From NCBI GenBank assembly GCA_002943765.1, contig PQWQ01000003.1, positions 3,657,501 to 3,721,500 on the forward strand: a stretch of 64,000 bases of DNA, written 5' to 3'. Both the position numbers and the translations under genes were made by a program. Below the pieces are notes generated by a model. That model saw only the letters and a program-made list of their open reading frames with translations. It ran no database searches and was not told where the DNA came from. Shown here in pieces: positions 24,147 to 38,100 of this stretch. Each line of letters starts with the position of its first letter. Position 1 is the first letter of the stretch. The DNA comes from Psoroptes ovis. Taxonomy: Eukaryota > Arthropoda > Arachnida > Sarcoptiformes > Psoroptidae.

Positions 24147-26483
24147 TTTCCATCGGTTGTTGATTGAATTGAATTGAATTTTTTTTTAATACTCGATATT
24201 TTCCCATTTCTTTGCCAATTGTCTTTTATTATTAGCCGATTTCTTCAATATCCCCTTTCAATTTTTTCATTACTCCATTTCGATTGTTTCCTCATAATTC
24301 TGTAATCCTGTAACGTGTGATTCTCAACACATAAATCACTTGGCAAACTTTGTATTTTTATTTATTTCTCCAAAATAAAAATTTAATTTTTGTCAAATTC
24401 TTTGATCTCTTCTTTTAATATATTGATTCAAAAGTGAATCGATTTCAATTTCGTTACTTTGATAAATTTGACAGGGTTATGTGAAAAATTCTCGGAAATT
24501 TCATAACCCTAAAACCAATCGCAGCAATTTATTATTTGCTAAACACAGATTTGAATCGATTTTTGTTTCGTTTTTTCAATTGGATCTTGATGCTTCAATT
24601 CTGATTTTTCAATGAGTATGAATGAATGATTTCAATTTATTTATTTCAATTTTTTCAAAAATTTAATTTCAAAAAACTATGAACATTTCCAAAAAATGAT
24701 TTACAACCACCACCTAAAATCGAAAATAAACTTATTTTTATTATTATTTCTACGGTTATTTCATAAAAAAAAATAAAACAAATGATCAATACAATCATAT
24801 TCAATCAAATATTTAATTGACTGGATACTAATAGATAGCAATAATAATAATCATAACAATAATGATAATAATGACATTTTGCTGACTATGCATTGAATTC
24901 GTATGCATTCATATACTATGATTCAATCATTGTGAATTAATCACATTTTACCATTCAAACATTCATTCTTGGGTTACCGGAAAACATACCGAAATCCAGC
25001 GAAATTTCCATTCATTTATTCATTGATTTATCCATATTTCTTGAATAACATTTTTCATCGATGAATGAATCAAATCACATTGATCAATTCAATTTTATTC
25101 AATTTTTGAATATGATCATAATTGATGATGATGATTTGTCGTCATCAATTTTTGTCATTTATCATTATCTTGTGATATTAATACGTGAATTCATGTCTCC
25201 ATCATCATATTCATGTTGCCAACGTATTCAATGAAGATGATGCATGTGTTTCGATTGTAAATATGTGAATCTATTCAAATTTCGATGAAAAACAAGCAAA
25301 AATCGGATATTCAAAATGTGTGCAAGCATACATACAGACAAAACAGAAAATTTTGATTTTAAAAAATCTTTTCAAAAAATTGATTGATTGATTGATGAAT
25401 CATCTATTTTTTATTTTATTTTTGGTTCATACGATTAAATGAATGGTGGTGAATGATGTTTAGATTTGTTTATTGTGTGTTTCATCGACAATTTTCAACA
25501 TTGAACATTGTTTACATACATGCAAAACATGCAAATATAAATCAATTTAAGCAAATTTTAGCGATTTTAGCTCAGTTGAAAAAATCAAAATGAAATTACT
25601 TTTTCCTAAAATTTTTGAGCCAGTTACCTCGTTTGCAATGATGAATCAGTAATCACCACATAAAAACTGCATTATTTTTGTATGGATCAAATTTATCCAA
25701 ACATTTTCCGTCTTGATTTGGACACATCTGCGACCGATTCACTAATAAGCAATGAACAACTCATGAAACATTGACTACAAACACCCTTGGCAATGAAAAT
25801 TTGATGATTGTTTTTTGACTATGAGTGTAATTTAAAACATTTTTGATGAAATGTGTCAAAATAAGTTCAGTCATGAACACAACAGTCAACGCAAAACAAT
25901 CAAAATTCAAGCTAGAAAAACAAAAAAACGACCACAGTTGTAATTTCTGTTGATTTTCATTTTCATCCCTTGTTTCACTGAATCAAAGGTTATAACCCAT
26001 GATTTTTTTTATTTTTTTTTCTGGCTAAAAATTTTTGAAATTTGAAGCCTTGAAACTCTTGAATGGACCAACGAGTGAATGTGTTTTTGCAGAGATGCAA
26101 AGATGTAGCAGATGTTGGGCTGCTGCTGCTGCTGCCCGATTCCACAATCGGCCAAATTTCAGGCCTCGATTCTGGAGTGAATTCTGAGCGAACTCTGAAA
26201 ATTATTTCGGTTGATTTTATTAAAAATTTGAATTTACCAAATGAGAGAAGAAACAATGGAAATGAATTAAAATAAATGAAATAATTCAAATAAAAATTGA
26301 AATTTTAAATTAAAAATGTAAATGAATTTTACACATTCAAAACACCTTCATTACATCAAATTCAAAAATTTGATTTTGATGATTTGTGACAAATTATTTT
26401 GAACCAAAAAATGACATTTTTTTGAACAATTTAAACATTTTTTTCCATTATTTCGTGGTTCATCATTCTTTCTCTACAATCTA
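24147..26483. other. non-coding AT-rich DNA
   Basis: No gene recognised. Two GC-richer patches are worth noting: 25629-25760, where the minus strand has a good donor (ACGAG then GTAACT) but every frame has stops; and 26060-26215, where both strands are open (70 and 99 codons) around a CTG repeat. Neither shows a family motif. Confidence 0.45.
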
Positions 26484-26563
26484 TTAGGTTGTCCGGAAAG
26501 TTCTGGCCAATTTTCATGAGCAACTCTATTGATTAAGCAGAATGAACTTTTCGGACAGCCTGA
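26484..26563 (+). mobile_element. mariner-type MITE, lineage C
   Basis: 80 bp, TA on both sides. Left end TTAGGTTGTCCGGAAAGTTC, right end GGACAGCCTGA. Interior TGGCCAATTTTCATGAGCAA ... GATTAAGCAGAATGAAC is the hallmark of lineage C. Confidence 0.88.
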
Positions 26564-28323
26564 TACATTCATTCATTCTTCCATTATTCATAAATTTATC
26601 GTTACATTTTCATTCCTAAATACAACAAACACTAACACATTTATTTATCACAAGTGATAAATAAATCAATTTTGACACATTTGTACCATTATTATTCGTG
26701 TTTGTCACATTTATTTATTCATGTGTTTTGCTCTCTGTGTGTTTGTTTATCATTATGCATATGAAATATTCTGTTTAAATATTTTTTCTCCTGTTTTTTT
26801 TTGATTGTCGTTAAATTGTTTGGAGGGAACAATAACCTTGCCATTCTTCTTCTTATCATACATTTCCTTACATTTCTATCAGTTTTGCCCACACATTCAT
26901 CCAGAATAAAACCAGAAATTTTTATTTGATTCGTTTAAGAATTTTATTTTACAATTTTTGCATTTTTCACAGTTTAAGAAAACAAAATTGACAGTTTTAA
27001 ATGCATAGACAGAATGATAAAGAATTTTATTTTTGAAAATATTTTCCCCAATTGTTTGTTTGTCAACCGAAATTTTCACAAAATTTTCAAATTTTACCCT
27101 TTGAAAATTCAGGGAAAAATAAAATAAGAATTTCAAGCACAATTATTCAAATTCTTATTTGCTCGTTCAACTCTTTTTCAAAGCAAATACAAAAATGTGT
27201 GTGTTTTGGTGAACAAAGCCAAACACACACATTGATAGAAATGCAAAAATCACATTTGCATAAATGCAAATATGGATATTTTCATTTTTGGAAAAAAAAG
27301 AAAAATATTCTTTGATGAAATAACCGAGAAAAATGAGAATGAAAAGTGAAAGAATTCAAATTTTTATTCTGAAATTTTAAAGACTATTGTTATTATGATT
27401 ATTTTCAATATGAAACAAATGAATATTTTCATTGTCGATTACATTGTCTTTTGTTAAAATTCCTATGTATTTGCATTCTGATTCCTTTGATTTTCTTTGG
27501 CTCTTTCAAAATTTCGGAGTCTTTCAAATTTGTTTTAGTCTCATTCCTTTATTGTTTGATTCTGTGTGTCTGTGCGTGGGTTTTTGTATGAAAGTTTTTC
27601 TTTGAATTTGAATCAAATAGAATCAAATATTGTCTGAAATCAAGATGAAACTCTTACCCCTTTTTGGTTCCTTGAAATGAATGGATTGGTGTGATGATAT
27701 CATTACCCCTTTCTTCATTTGACTGCTTGCCATAGGATTTATTGTGTGAATTTTGGTGTAAAAATAAGGAGAAGAAAGAAAGAAAACAAACAAAAAATGT
27801 CAAATTGTCAAAATCGAAAAGAAAATTAATAATTTCAAATTGAAATTTCATTTTCAATTTCAAATTTAGATTCCAATTTGAAATGTATAGAAATTAAATG
27901 AAAATTTTCACTTTCTCTCCTCATTTTATCTCGTTTCTTTCGAAAATTGACAATTCGTATATCGAAATACAATGAAAATTCCAATATTTATTTGTCTACG
28001 GGAATAAATAAATAAATAAATGAATGAATGTCGGAGAATTCAAGATGAAAATTCAAATGTTTCGAAAAATCCTTTTTTGACTTCAGCCGAAAGTTTTCGG
28101 GTGAATTCTGGCCTTTATTCCTTGAATTTTGCGATCGCGAAATTTGAAAAAAGTTTTGAATTTTTTTCCACCAAAAAATAATGTTTGAAAATAAACAAAT
28201 AAACAAACGAAGAAAAACAATTCTGATTATTTCCATGTATTTTTCCTGCTTTTTTTTCTTGATAAATTTATTCATTGATATCCAAAGAGAATTTCAAAGA
28301 ATTGTTTTTTTTTTTGAAACTTA

Positions 28324-28406
28324 TTCAGGTTGTCCGTAAAGTTCTGGCTGATTTTCATGACCAATTCTATTGTGATTAAGCGGAATGAACTTTTCGTACA
28401 ACTTAA
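28324..28406 (+). mobile_element. mariner-type MITE, lineage C, diverged
   Basis: 83 bp between TA dinucleotides. Left end TTCAGGTTGTCCGTAAAGTT has a one-base insertion, right end TTTTCGTACAACTTAA has two changes, and the interior reads GTGATTAAGCGG. One of the more diverged copies. Confidence 0.85.
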
Positions 28407-29266
28407 TAGATTCGTAAGCATTCGCTTAACATGCACAAGCTGTCATTAGATCTAAATTCAAAGAACCGAAAATTCAAAGATGGTGAAATTGAAAATTGAA
28501 TTTTCTTTGATCTTTCGAATTGAAATGAGGAAAAATGAACGAATCAAATTAGCTTTATTTTGTTTTTTTTGCATCGAAATTCAAAGCAGCCAAAAAATAA
28601 AATGAAATTTCATTGATGAATCCATGATAAAAATGAATACAAAATTGACAGAATTATTCTTCTGAATTATTCGTTTGAATATATGTTAGAATATTACACA
28701 TAGAGCGAATACGTGATTTGAAATGATGAAAAGTGTAGAGTTCGTGAAGATAGGAAAAATTGTCTTCATCGAATTGACTTTTCCAAAGAAATACAAAATT
28801 TCTTTGGCTTAGTTCTTGTCGCTTGAGAAACTTGAATTCATCGAAAACTGAATTAACCAAGTCTCAAAGACTACAGAAAGAAACTAAGCGAAATTCAATG
28901 AAACATGAACTAAATGAACGAGAGAGATCAGAAGATCAAAAGTCAGATTTCAAATTTATTCAATGAACAAATCAAGTTAATCACCAAGAATTGTAAGAAA
29001 AACAGAGCCATAAGAATGGCAACAATGAGATACAGTCAACAACATTTTCGTATTGTTAAATTGTTGGAGCGACATTATAAACTTGGAATCATTAGATTCT
29101 TTGAATTTTTTTTTTTTTTACAATTTTTTTTCTCAAAAGTTTTCTACAATGAAATATCAGAAAGTTTCAAAGGAAATGTGATTTTTTCCTATTTCAAAAA
29201 TATTTCAAAATCAATTTTGTCTTGAAAACTACTTTCTTGAATCATTTTTTTACTATTCCCTTAATA

Positions 29267-29347
29267 TTAAGTTGTCCCATAAGTTCTTGCAGTTTTTTAA
29301 GTTTTTTTTTCATTTAAAAAACGGCAAAAACTTATGGGACAACTCAA
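29267..29347. mobile_element. mariner-type MITE, lineage B (hairpin form)
   Basis: Left end TTAAGTTGTCCCATAAGTTC, right end CTTATGGGACAACTCAA. Arms pair over about 30 bp with mismatches; the centre is T-rich. Left flank is TA, right flank TT, so the target duplication has decayed. Same lineage as the much better preserved copy at 52270. Confidence 0.82.
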
Positions 29348-30848
29348 TTTCATTCCAATGAATTTGAAAATTTTCGAAAATCAATTTTCTCAAATCATTT
29401 TCTTCTTTTACCAGTTTTGATTCCGAATCTTGATATTCCAAGATTTTTTTTTATTTTTTCTGCTAAAATTAATGCGACTCGAATAGAATTTTTTAAAATT
29501 ATTGAACAAATCAATTGATTGTAACCAATTTCCGATTTTTGAAAATTTTAAAAATTTGACATCTTAAACATTATTATCATTAGAATTATCGATTTATTGA
29601 ACATGTTTAGTGAACACGAATGATTGGATGATACATGTTGATTAATTGATCAATCAATGATGATCAACAGAAAAAAAGAAGCGAAATTCATCTCTGATCA
29701 ATTTGATTTCTCGTCATTATTGGCTTCTTTCCATGAAGCTATTTTGGACCGAATCTTCCCGTTTTGTCCGAAAACACATTTGTCCCTTTATCAACTAATA
29801 AATGAACGGACTTTCTCCGATTCTTTTCCCGATTGATTCACAAAACGGAAATCACAGATAAAATGATTGTGAAAAAGATATTTTTCTACGATTCTTTTCC
29901 AAAATTTTGTAATATTCCAAAGCAATGATTCAATTAATGATTGAAATGAAATGAGATTTCATTAAATTTTTCTTCTGCAAATTTTTCCGTTTCCTATTCG
30001 GATTTACATTGATCTTCTTCAATTTGAATTTCTGTCAATGTCAATTCAATTCAATTCAATTGAATTCATTTCCATTCATTTTCGACTGTAAATTCATTAT
30101 CAATCATTAAGAATCATTATTATTTGTCTGTCCCGTTTGAATGGATGAATGGATCTATAAATGCCATTCGCAAGCTAATGTGAATTGATTGATGATTCAC
30201 CCAAAACAACAACAACAAGCAAACGATTCAATGAATCGATTATTCCTATAATCTAATCGAATATTGACCAATTCGATTAATGTGGAAATGAACAAAAAAA
30301 AAAAAACAAATTTACATTTGGTCAGTGCACTGTGTGTGTTTGTATTTGTTCAATTCGGAAAATTTGAAATTCATTGATTTGAAATTTTTCATTGAAAATA
30401 ATCGATTTTTTCTCGAAAAACAAATTCAAATACAAATAGAGTTTTAGCCTTCACTTCCATCTCGAAAGGTTCATTTGTCTTGTCAAATTCGGTCTTATTT
30501 GTCGTTGTTTTATGGTCATGTTTTGCATCATCATTCACACTGCCTTAGTCGAATTCGATTGGAAAGGAAGGGTCCATACAACAACAACAACAATAAGATT
30601 GGAGAAATTTTCGCCGCATTCATTCATTATTCCTTTGAATCTGGAATCGTACGAAATTCGTAAATAAATAAATAAATGTTTAGCCCCTAAAATAGAAAAA
30701 AAATCAAAAACATGCCAAGAATATTAATTTACAAATGATACTGATTATTACTATTATATTTTGTATATTTTGTACATTTTCCTTTCTTCCAAGTGAAAAA
30801 CATACATTCTATCATTATTACTGGAATCATTTTGTTTCATTATTACTA

Positions 30849-30929
30849 TTAGGTTGTCCGAAAAGTTATGGCCGATTTTCATGAGCAACTCTATTAGATT
30901 AATCGGAATGAACTTTTCGGACAACCTAA
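30849..30929 (+). mobile_element. mariner-type MITE, lineage C
   Basis: 81 bp, TA flanks. Left end TTAGGTTGTCCGAAAAGTTA, right end GAACTTTTCGGACAACCTAA. Interior GGCCGATTTTCATGAGCAAC with a one-base insertion before GATTAATCGG. Confidence 0.9.
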
Positions 30930-33900
30930 TACATTGATTCAAAGCAAGAAAAAAATATCCATTCAGATTCATTATAAACATTTTGATAATTCTTAGCTTT
31001 GAAATAATAATAATAATGATAATAATAATAATACTTGATATATATTCAATCATTTTGTAAAAAATGGATAAATTTATTTATTTATATTCTTGCCATTGAA
31101 TCGGAGTAAATGAATCAATCGGATGAATGAATGAAGCTGAATAGAATGAGTGAAACTGAATTGAACGAGTGAATGAATTGGACGAATGAATCGAATTGAA
31201 CGATAAATGAAACTGATTGAACCAATCGACCGAATCATCATGATCATCATCAGCAGCAGTAGACAATGACAATGACATTATTATTACTATGATTATTATT
31301 ATCATTTAAGATTGTGATTGTAATTGTAATTGTGATTATTATCATTATAAACAACAACAACAACAATGGCAATAATAGCCTTAATATTATCTAATTGCAA
31401 TTAATGAATAGTTTTTTCTCTTATTTTCAAAGAATTAAGATGAATATTTTCATTATTATTATTGCTGTTGTGTTTGTATTATCATTTGTTTATATATTCT
31501 TGAAGAAATTCCTTGCTATTTCTCTTGATTCAAGTGATTAGATATACGTTTGTATCTTTGTTTGTTTCTTTATTTTGAATTTTGTTGCTGCTGCTGCTGC
31601 AGCCATTTTACATCCGTTGTCATCAATGCATACAAACGAATTGATAAATAAATAATGAAATTTTTGGTTGCAGCAATTACATGGCCAATCTTGCCAGAGT
31701 GTGTGTTGACCATTCAATTTTAGATATTTGAAAGCTGCTGCTGCTGTTGGTGCTGCTTTTGAATTCTATGAATTTACTCGTTGAATTGAATTGAATCTGA
31801 GAGATAATCATTGAGTTTAATCAGTTGTCCTGTGTTGTTACAGTTGCTGTTGTTGCAATTGTTTCAAATTGCTTCAAATTGCTTCGATTTGTTTCAATTT
31901 TGCTTTCAAAATGACAAATTTACACATATTTAATTATTTTCAAAATGAAAATTAAACGAAATGAAAAGAAAATAAAATAAAATAAATAATCGAAATTATT
32001 CATTCGATTGTAAATTGAATAAACTGTCACACATTCGTATCTCTCAATGAATTCAATTCTTCTTATTATTTGTAAAGATTTTCCATTTATTATTAGTTCA
32101 TTTCAATTGTGTGAGAATCATTTTGTATTTGATTAAATTTGAATTGAGTTTTCAAACAAACGATGAGTCTATACGAAACCAATTCAAAGAAATTCAAAGA
32201 AAGCTGTTTTAATTTCGTAAATTTTGTAAATATTTTGAAACATTTTTGAACTAAGAAAACAAAATAACTTCAAACAAAAATAGTTATAAACAAAAGATTG
32301 TGAATGAATACAAGAATTAATGAATTTCAGTCTTATTTCTTATTTTATTTTATTTTAAATTGTCATTTTGAGAATTGAAGCGAAATAATTTGTGTTAAAT
32401 TCAACAATAATGCAAGATGAACGAGACCGAATGATCAATATGAGAATAAACAATGAAAACAAATGAAATTTGTTTCAAAATTGAATTGAATGAAATTGAA
32501 TCATCAACTTGAAATTCAATTTAAGAATTTTTGCAAAAAAAAAAAATAAAAGCGAAAATTTAATCATAATAAAAATGAATAAATATTATTATTATTATTA
32601 TCATTATTATTACGATTATGATACAATTGAGAAATCAAATGATAATAATAACCGAAAAAGAGGAATTACTTATTTTATTTCATTTTGAAAATTGAAAATT
32701 ATTAAATCTAAATCCATAGATTGAGTAAATATTGTGTGTTATTATTATAAGCAAGCGACGATAATAAAATGAATGGCGAAAATACTAATTTTCAAAGCCA
32801 TTTTTGTTTGATTTCGTTTTGTTTTTTGTTTGTTTTCTCGAAATAATGATAATGATGAATGAATAATAAGGAATTATTACAACAATTGTTGATGTTCTAT
32901 GGGTCACATGATGTGAAATGATTATGATCATAACAAATAACAATAACGACAATAATAACGATGATAATAATGATATTAATTCCAATCATTCAAAGCGATT
33001 TCCACACAAAAATTGAATACACACAAGGGTACAATTTTCAATTTTCAATTGATTTCGTTCATAGGTCGCTTATAAGCTTTGAGGCTCTAAGGTTCTCTGT
33101 GCAATTTTCTGTGCTCAATATACGTACAAACACAAACAAATATAAATCCATTTTGATTTTCGCTCGTTTTTATGAGAATGGAATAGAAAAATCAAATTGT
33201 GACAATTGAACCGGAAACAATTGTTATTTTCCATCTTAGAATGATCGTAAGAATTTCTTGTTCGAAGAAAATTGCATTCATTTCTTCTATTATTATTATT
33301 GATCTAAGAAATCCTCGAGGATTAATCTGATCAAATGATAATAATCATGATAATAATAATGGTAATAATTATGAATTCAATTATTATTTTCGCTGTGAAA
33401 TAAGCATACAAGGATTCAAGTTGCTTGATTCAAGTAGCTTTATTGTATTGTATAATGTTTTTCAATACATTTAAAGTAGCTTTATTGACGTGATTGAATG
33501 AAAAAATGAATAATAATAATAATTTCCATCATCCAATTCAATTCATTGATTATATTGATGATTGAATTTTTCAATCAAAATCAAAAATTATTGATCAAAT
33601 TTAATCAATCAATGATTCATTGATTCATGGATTGATTGATTGATTGAATGAAATCAATGAGATTGAATAAAAGAAGAAGAATTTCATTGAAAAATTCATT
33701 TCTTTCAGAAAAAAATTAATTTCACATTGATTTTTCAATGTGAAATCAATTTTTTCCTTGAATCAAAAAGCTTGCGTGATCGTGATTCAAGTTTACAATT
33801 GTTGCTGTTGTTCCCTGTTGTTCATATTTGTAATTATTTTCTAAGGTAAATTTTCCTTTGGTTTCAATTATAATTATAATTATTATTAGCATCAATAATC

Positions 33901-36900
33901 TCGGTGGCTTTGTTTGATCTTGTATATCATTCAATCATTCATATCTTTGGTCTATTTTTTTTCTCTTAAAAAACAAATATAATAACCCTGAAGATGGTAA
34001 CATAAGAAAATATTGATTGAAATCTAAAGATTCTGATATTAATCAATATAATTGAAATGTAAACAACATTGTTTTCAAAAACAAATATTGATGATGAGAA
34101 AATGATAATGATAATAATAACAAGAATAATTATTATTATTATCCAATCCATGATCATTGAATATCTTTCATTATCCAATATTCATTACTATTTGTTCAGG
34201 TCTTTGGTCGACCGTTATTCCAATGATCGATTGATTAATCAATCAATCATTCAATCAATCAATCGATTGATTGCATTCTTCATTGTTTATTGATCGTTCA
34301 CATAGAAAAATATTTGAAATATTTTTGAATTTTGCATTTTTACGATCAAGGATAGATTTGAATTAATCTTGAATCCATTTCTCGAAAAAAGCTGTCGGAT
34401 ATCATTCAATTTAGACATTCTACTCTATGTATGAATTTTATAAAAATATTTTTCAATTGTTTAATTCATTCATTCCCAATCGATTAATATCAAATATTTC
34501 AAATTGTTCCTGCTGTTTCTCCTGATTTTAATTGAGCTAAATTTCAAAATTGAACTAAGAACAAGAAAAAATGTCATGTTTTCCCAATTCAACCCCCTTG
34601 AAACTCGATCACAAATCCATTGCTTGGATTTTTCGTTGTCGTAATCAAGCTTAAATTAGCCTGGTTAAATTTTTATTCATCATTTCCTGGCATTGTTTCA
34701 CCCCTTTTTTCAAAGGCCTTAGCTTCTAGCTAATTTGTGGCCAGCAGCAGCAGCAACAACAATAAAATCAAAATAATTTAAATTGAAAAATGAATGAAAA
34801 AAAAACTTTTTTGAAAAATTTCACAAAAAAACTGAAAAAAATAAATTGGAATTCATAATTAACATCATTAATTTTATGAAAGTTTCACAATTTCCATTTA
34901 TAAAACTAATACTTTACCAATTTTACAAATGAAATTGATTTGAATTTTATTTTATTTTCATTCAATTTTCATTCACATTAAACAAATGAATAAAATATTC
35001 ATCAGAGAATTAAATGTTTGAATCATTGATTGATCCTATGTGTGCATGTGTTTGTGTGTAAGTTTGTGGTTCACATATTGTGAATCATAATTATTATCGA
35101 TATAATCTGCATTCAATATGGAAATCCATGTGGTATAATTTTACATTTCTCATTCAACTTAAATTAAATATGATTCCAAATACAATCAAATTGATGTCGT
35201 ACATGAATCGATTTGGGTGAATATTCAAAGTATTTGAAGCCATTAAATGCCATCGAATACAATTTTTTCTCCAAGGTTTTAGGCCGTTTTTCGCTTTTGA
35301 AATCAATTAATTTCATTCAGCGTATTTATGGTATTGTAGACCCTGTGTTCCATATTTTCCATATTTGCAATTACATTGATTCGAGGAATTATTAAAGATT
35401 ATAGAATGTCTTGTGGTTTTTCGTTGTTGCATGTCATTTCGGTTGTATGTAAGCTGCTGTTTTGGGCCCGATTTGGCCCAATTTCACAGCAACAAAATTC
35501 AATATTTCTCATCTTAATTTCTTATTTTCATAATCATTTCAACATCAAATCATTTGACAATATTATTAATATTAACATGTTGACATGTTGATCGTATTAT
35601 TATTATTATTGGCAGCATTACTATTTGAATTATTGAAAATCAAATTGAATTATATAATCAATCAAATTCAATTTTTCAATATGTATGTTTTGCTTGATGT
35701 TTGATGTTATCGTTATTATTATTATTATTGGCATCATTATTATTATTATCATCGAAAATAATGAAATTCTTATCATTTTATTGTTTCAATGTGTTTCTGT
35801 CCCCTGAACTTATTGCTTTACTGTTCGACTGGGCAAAGAATTGATGATTGAACAGGAGAAGAATCCAATATTAATAAGTTATGACGACTAAATTTGATTT
35901 TAAATTGAATTTCAATCAAATTTTTTCATGAATTTAAATTCAATTTTCAATTTCAATTATCGAATGGCCAAATAAATTTTGAAATATTGAAAATGTTTCA
36001 ACTTTTAAGCTTTGAAAATTTGAAATTTTGATTTCAAATTTCAAATAGTATTTCGACATACATTCATTTATCGATTCAGATTGAAATACTCATTTCGGAA
36101 TCGGTCAATTGTCAAAATCAATTTTCATTGATTTAATCTCAGGTTTTTGCTTATTTTTCGGTCAATGATTTTCAGTGTGGAATAAAGAATTTCAATTCCA
36201 ATGGCCAATTTCTCCTATGTTCTGAATGCAAATATTAATTCATTTCTTGGATTTTAATATCGAAATTTCAAATGGTCAGCGAACCAATCATTTTCTAGTC
36301 ATATATTCAAAAAACGATCGTTTCCAGGCAAAAATAATTTGACCATTTAAATATTTCATATTGAAATATTGAAATTCTTATCATTTTAAAGAACAACGAT
36401 AGATAATCATATTTTGCTTATTAAAATTCTTCAAAGAATTTAATATTTCTAGAAATGAATTCATATTTCATTAAAATACAATTATTCTTCCGTGAATATT
36501 CTTCCAGTTTAATTATTCGGTTCGCTTTTGTGATACCTTTGATGATTTGTCGTTGAATCTCCGGTGTAATTCATTTGCTTTGTTTTGTTTTCTCCGCACA
36601 TCTTTGTTATTTGAAAATTTCGTTATTTGGAAGACAAAATTCAAATCAAATCTTGAATTGATTGCATCTTTCGGAATAAATTCCACTCATTTCAATTCAT
36701 TTGAAATGTTTGAAATGTTCATTTGAAAATGTCAAATGAAAAAGTAAAAAATTGAAATCAACCAAACACTTTCAAACATACCAAACTAATAAATATAAAA
36801 ATCAAAAAGCTCATACCGAAAGTATTATTGACAATTCTTATCTCGCATCAAATTGACATGTATCTCGTTGATTATCATCATCATCATCATGATTATTATT

Positions 36901-37674
36901 ATCTTTATTTTCTTAAAATATATTTTCACTTCATATTTTTTGATTCACTGATAAATTGTCGAAAATTTTTCAATCAATTTATTTATCTTTGATCTTTGTA
37001 TTATTTTCCGAGGAGAAATGGGCCAAATGAATTTCATAGTTTACTTTTAAAGCGATTCTTTTTTGATTTATTATCATTGATTCCTTTTGGAAAATTGTTT
37101 TTTTTTTTTTTTTGTACAATTGCACTGACGCTCAAAGATTAAAGACATTTTGATCTTTAGATTCTTGAGTGTGCAAAAATTCTTGGAGAGAAATGAAATG
37201 AAATGAAATAAAAATGAATTCATTTTCCAACTTTTCGATTAATTTTTTCTCCAATTTTTTTCTTAACACAAATATGAAATTGAAAATGGAAATTTTTTTT
37301 TTGGAATCGAAAATCCATTTTCGTTTCATTTTTTTCAATTTTCAATTCTTCAAGAAAATATTACATTTTATTTATTTATTTTTTCTTCGATTCCAAAATG
37401 GTAAACTTTACCATTTTTCTCTTAATGCGATTCATTCATTCATTCATTCATTGATTCATTCGACTTGTAAAGTTGGAATTCAATTGATTTCATCGATAAT
37501 GATGATAATGGCCAAGAATTTTTCCTTTTTTTTTCCATTTTTCTAAGCAATTCAATTGAATCGATTGATCATAAATTTAAAAAATATTTATGTACTGCTA
37601 AGATTACATGTATATGAATGTGAATTTGACTTGAATGATACAATTTTTATTTCTTCCATCGGAAAATGAAAATA
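30930..37674. other. non-coding DNA, about 6.7 kb
   Basis: Rich in microsatellites: ATT/AAT tracts, CTG/CAG tracts (31577-31600, 31736-31758, 34743-34757), ATTG tracts at 33630-33650 and ATTC at 37429-37453. A 13-bp direct repeat GTAGCTTTATTG occurs twice near 33434 and 33477. No gene recognised. An ATG at 35406 followed by a GTAAGC donor at 35449 is too weak to call. Confidence 0.45.
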
Positions 37675-37754
37675 TTAGGCTGTCCGAAAAGTTCATTCCG
37701 CTTAATCGATAGAGTTGCTACTGAAAATTGGCTAGAACTTTATGGACAACCTAA
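37675..37754 (-). mobile_element. mariner-type MITE, lineage C, inverted
   Basis: 80 bp with TA flanks. Left end TTAGGCTGTCCGAAAAGTTC then ATTCCGCTTAATCGAT, right end GAACTTTATGGACAACCTAA, i.e. the reverse orientation of the copy at 30849. Confidence 0.88.
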
Positions 37755-38019
37755 TAAATAAATGACTGATGAATTGAATTGAAAAAGTGGCCAAATGGCC
37801 AGTTAACAAGTGAGATGGAAGAAATGACGATAAAATGATGAAAGTGAACTAAAAAGGTCCAAAGAAAAATAATGATTTTCCAAGTTCACCAAACGATATT
37901 CCAATCTCAAAATGCCAATCGCAATCGTATTGTAATTTATAAAGTGTAAAAAATCCATTATTACACCATTCTTATTCTTCTTAGTAAATTATCATTGAAC
38001 CAATTTCATTTTAAAAGTA

Positions 38020-38100
38020 TCATGTTGTCCGAAAAGTCCTTGCCGATTTTCTCGAAGATTTTCCACGATATAACCGGCAAAAACTTTGCGGACACTCCTT
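38020..38100. mobile_element. mariner-type MITE, lineage A
   Basis: 81 bp, flanked by TA. Left end TCATGTTGTCCGAAAAGTCC, right end CTTTGCGGACACTCCTT. Interior (TTGCCGATTTTCTCGA ... CGATATAACCGGCAAAAAC) matches the copy at 18496. Only 265 bp from the lineage C copy at 37675. Confidence 0.82.

Larger units (their letters stand above)
26564..30848. other. non-coding DNA between MITEs
   Basis: AT-rich spacer that also contains the MITEs at 28324 and 29267. ORFs at 27052-27315, 27988-28275 and 28914-29225 have low-complexity F/K/N/I content and no recognisable domain. Nothing else supported. Confidence 0.45.

Noticed and set aside
25629..25760. GC-richer minus-strand patch with a GAG/GTAACT donor
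   Set aside because: Each frame has a stop before the donor unless an additional 36-bp micro-exon is assumed; too contrived.
35406..35448. Short ATG segment (MSCGFSLLHVISVV) followed by GTAAGC
   Set aside because: Weaker than the case at 57031: poor context, long open read-through and no other support.
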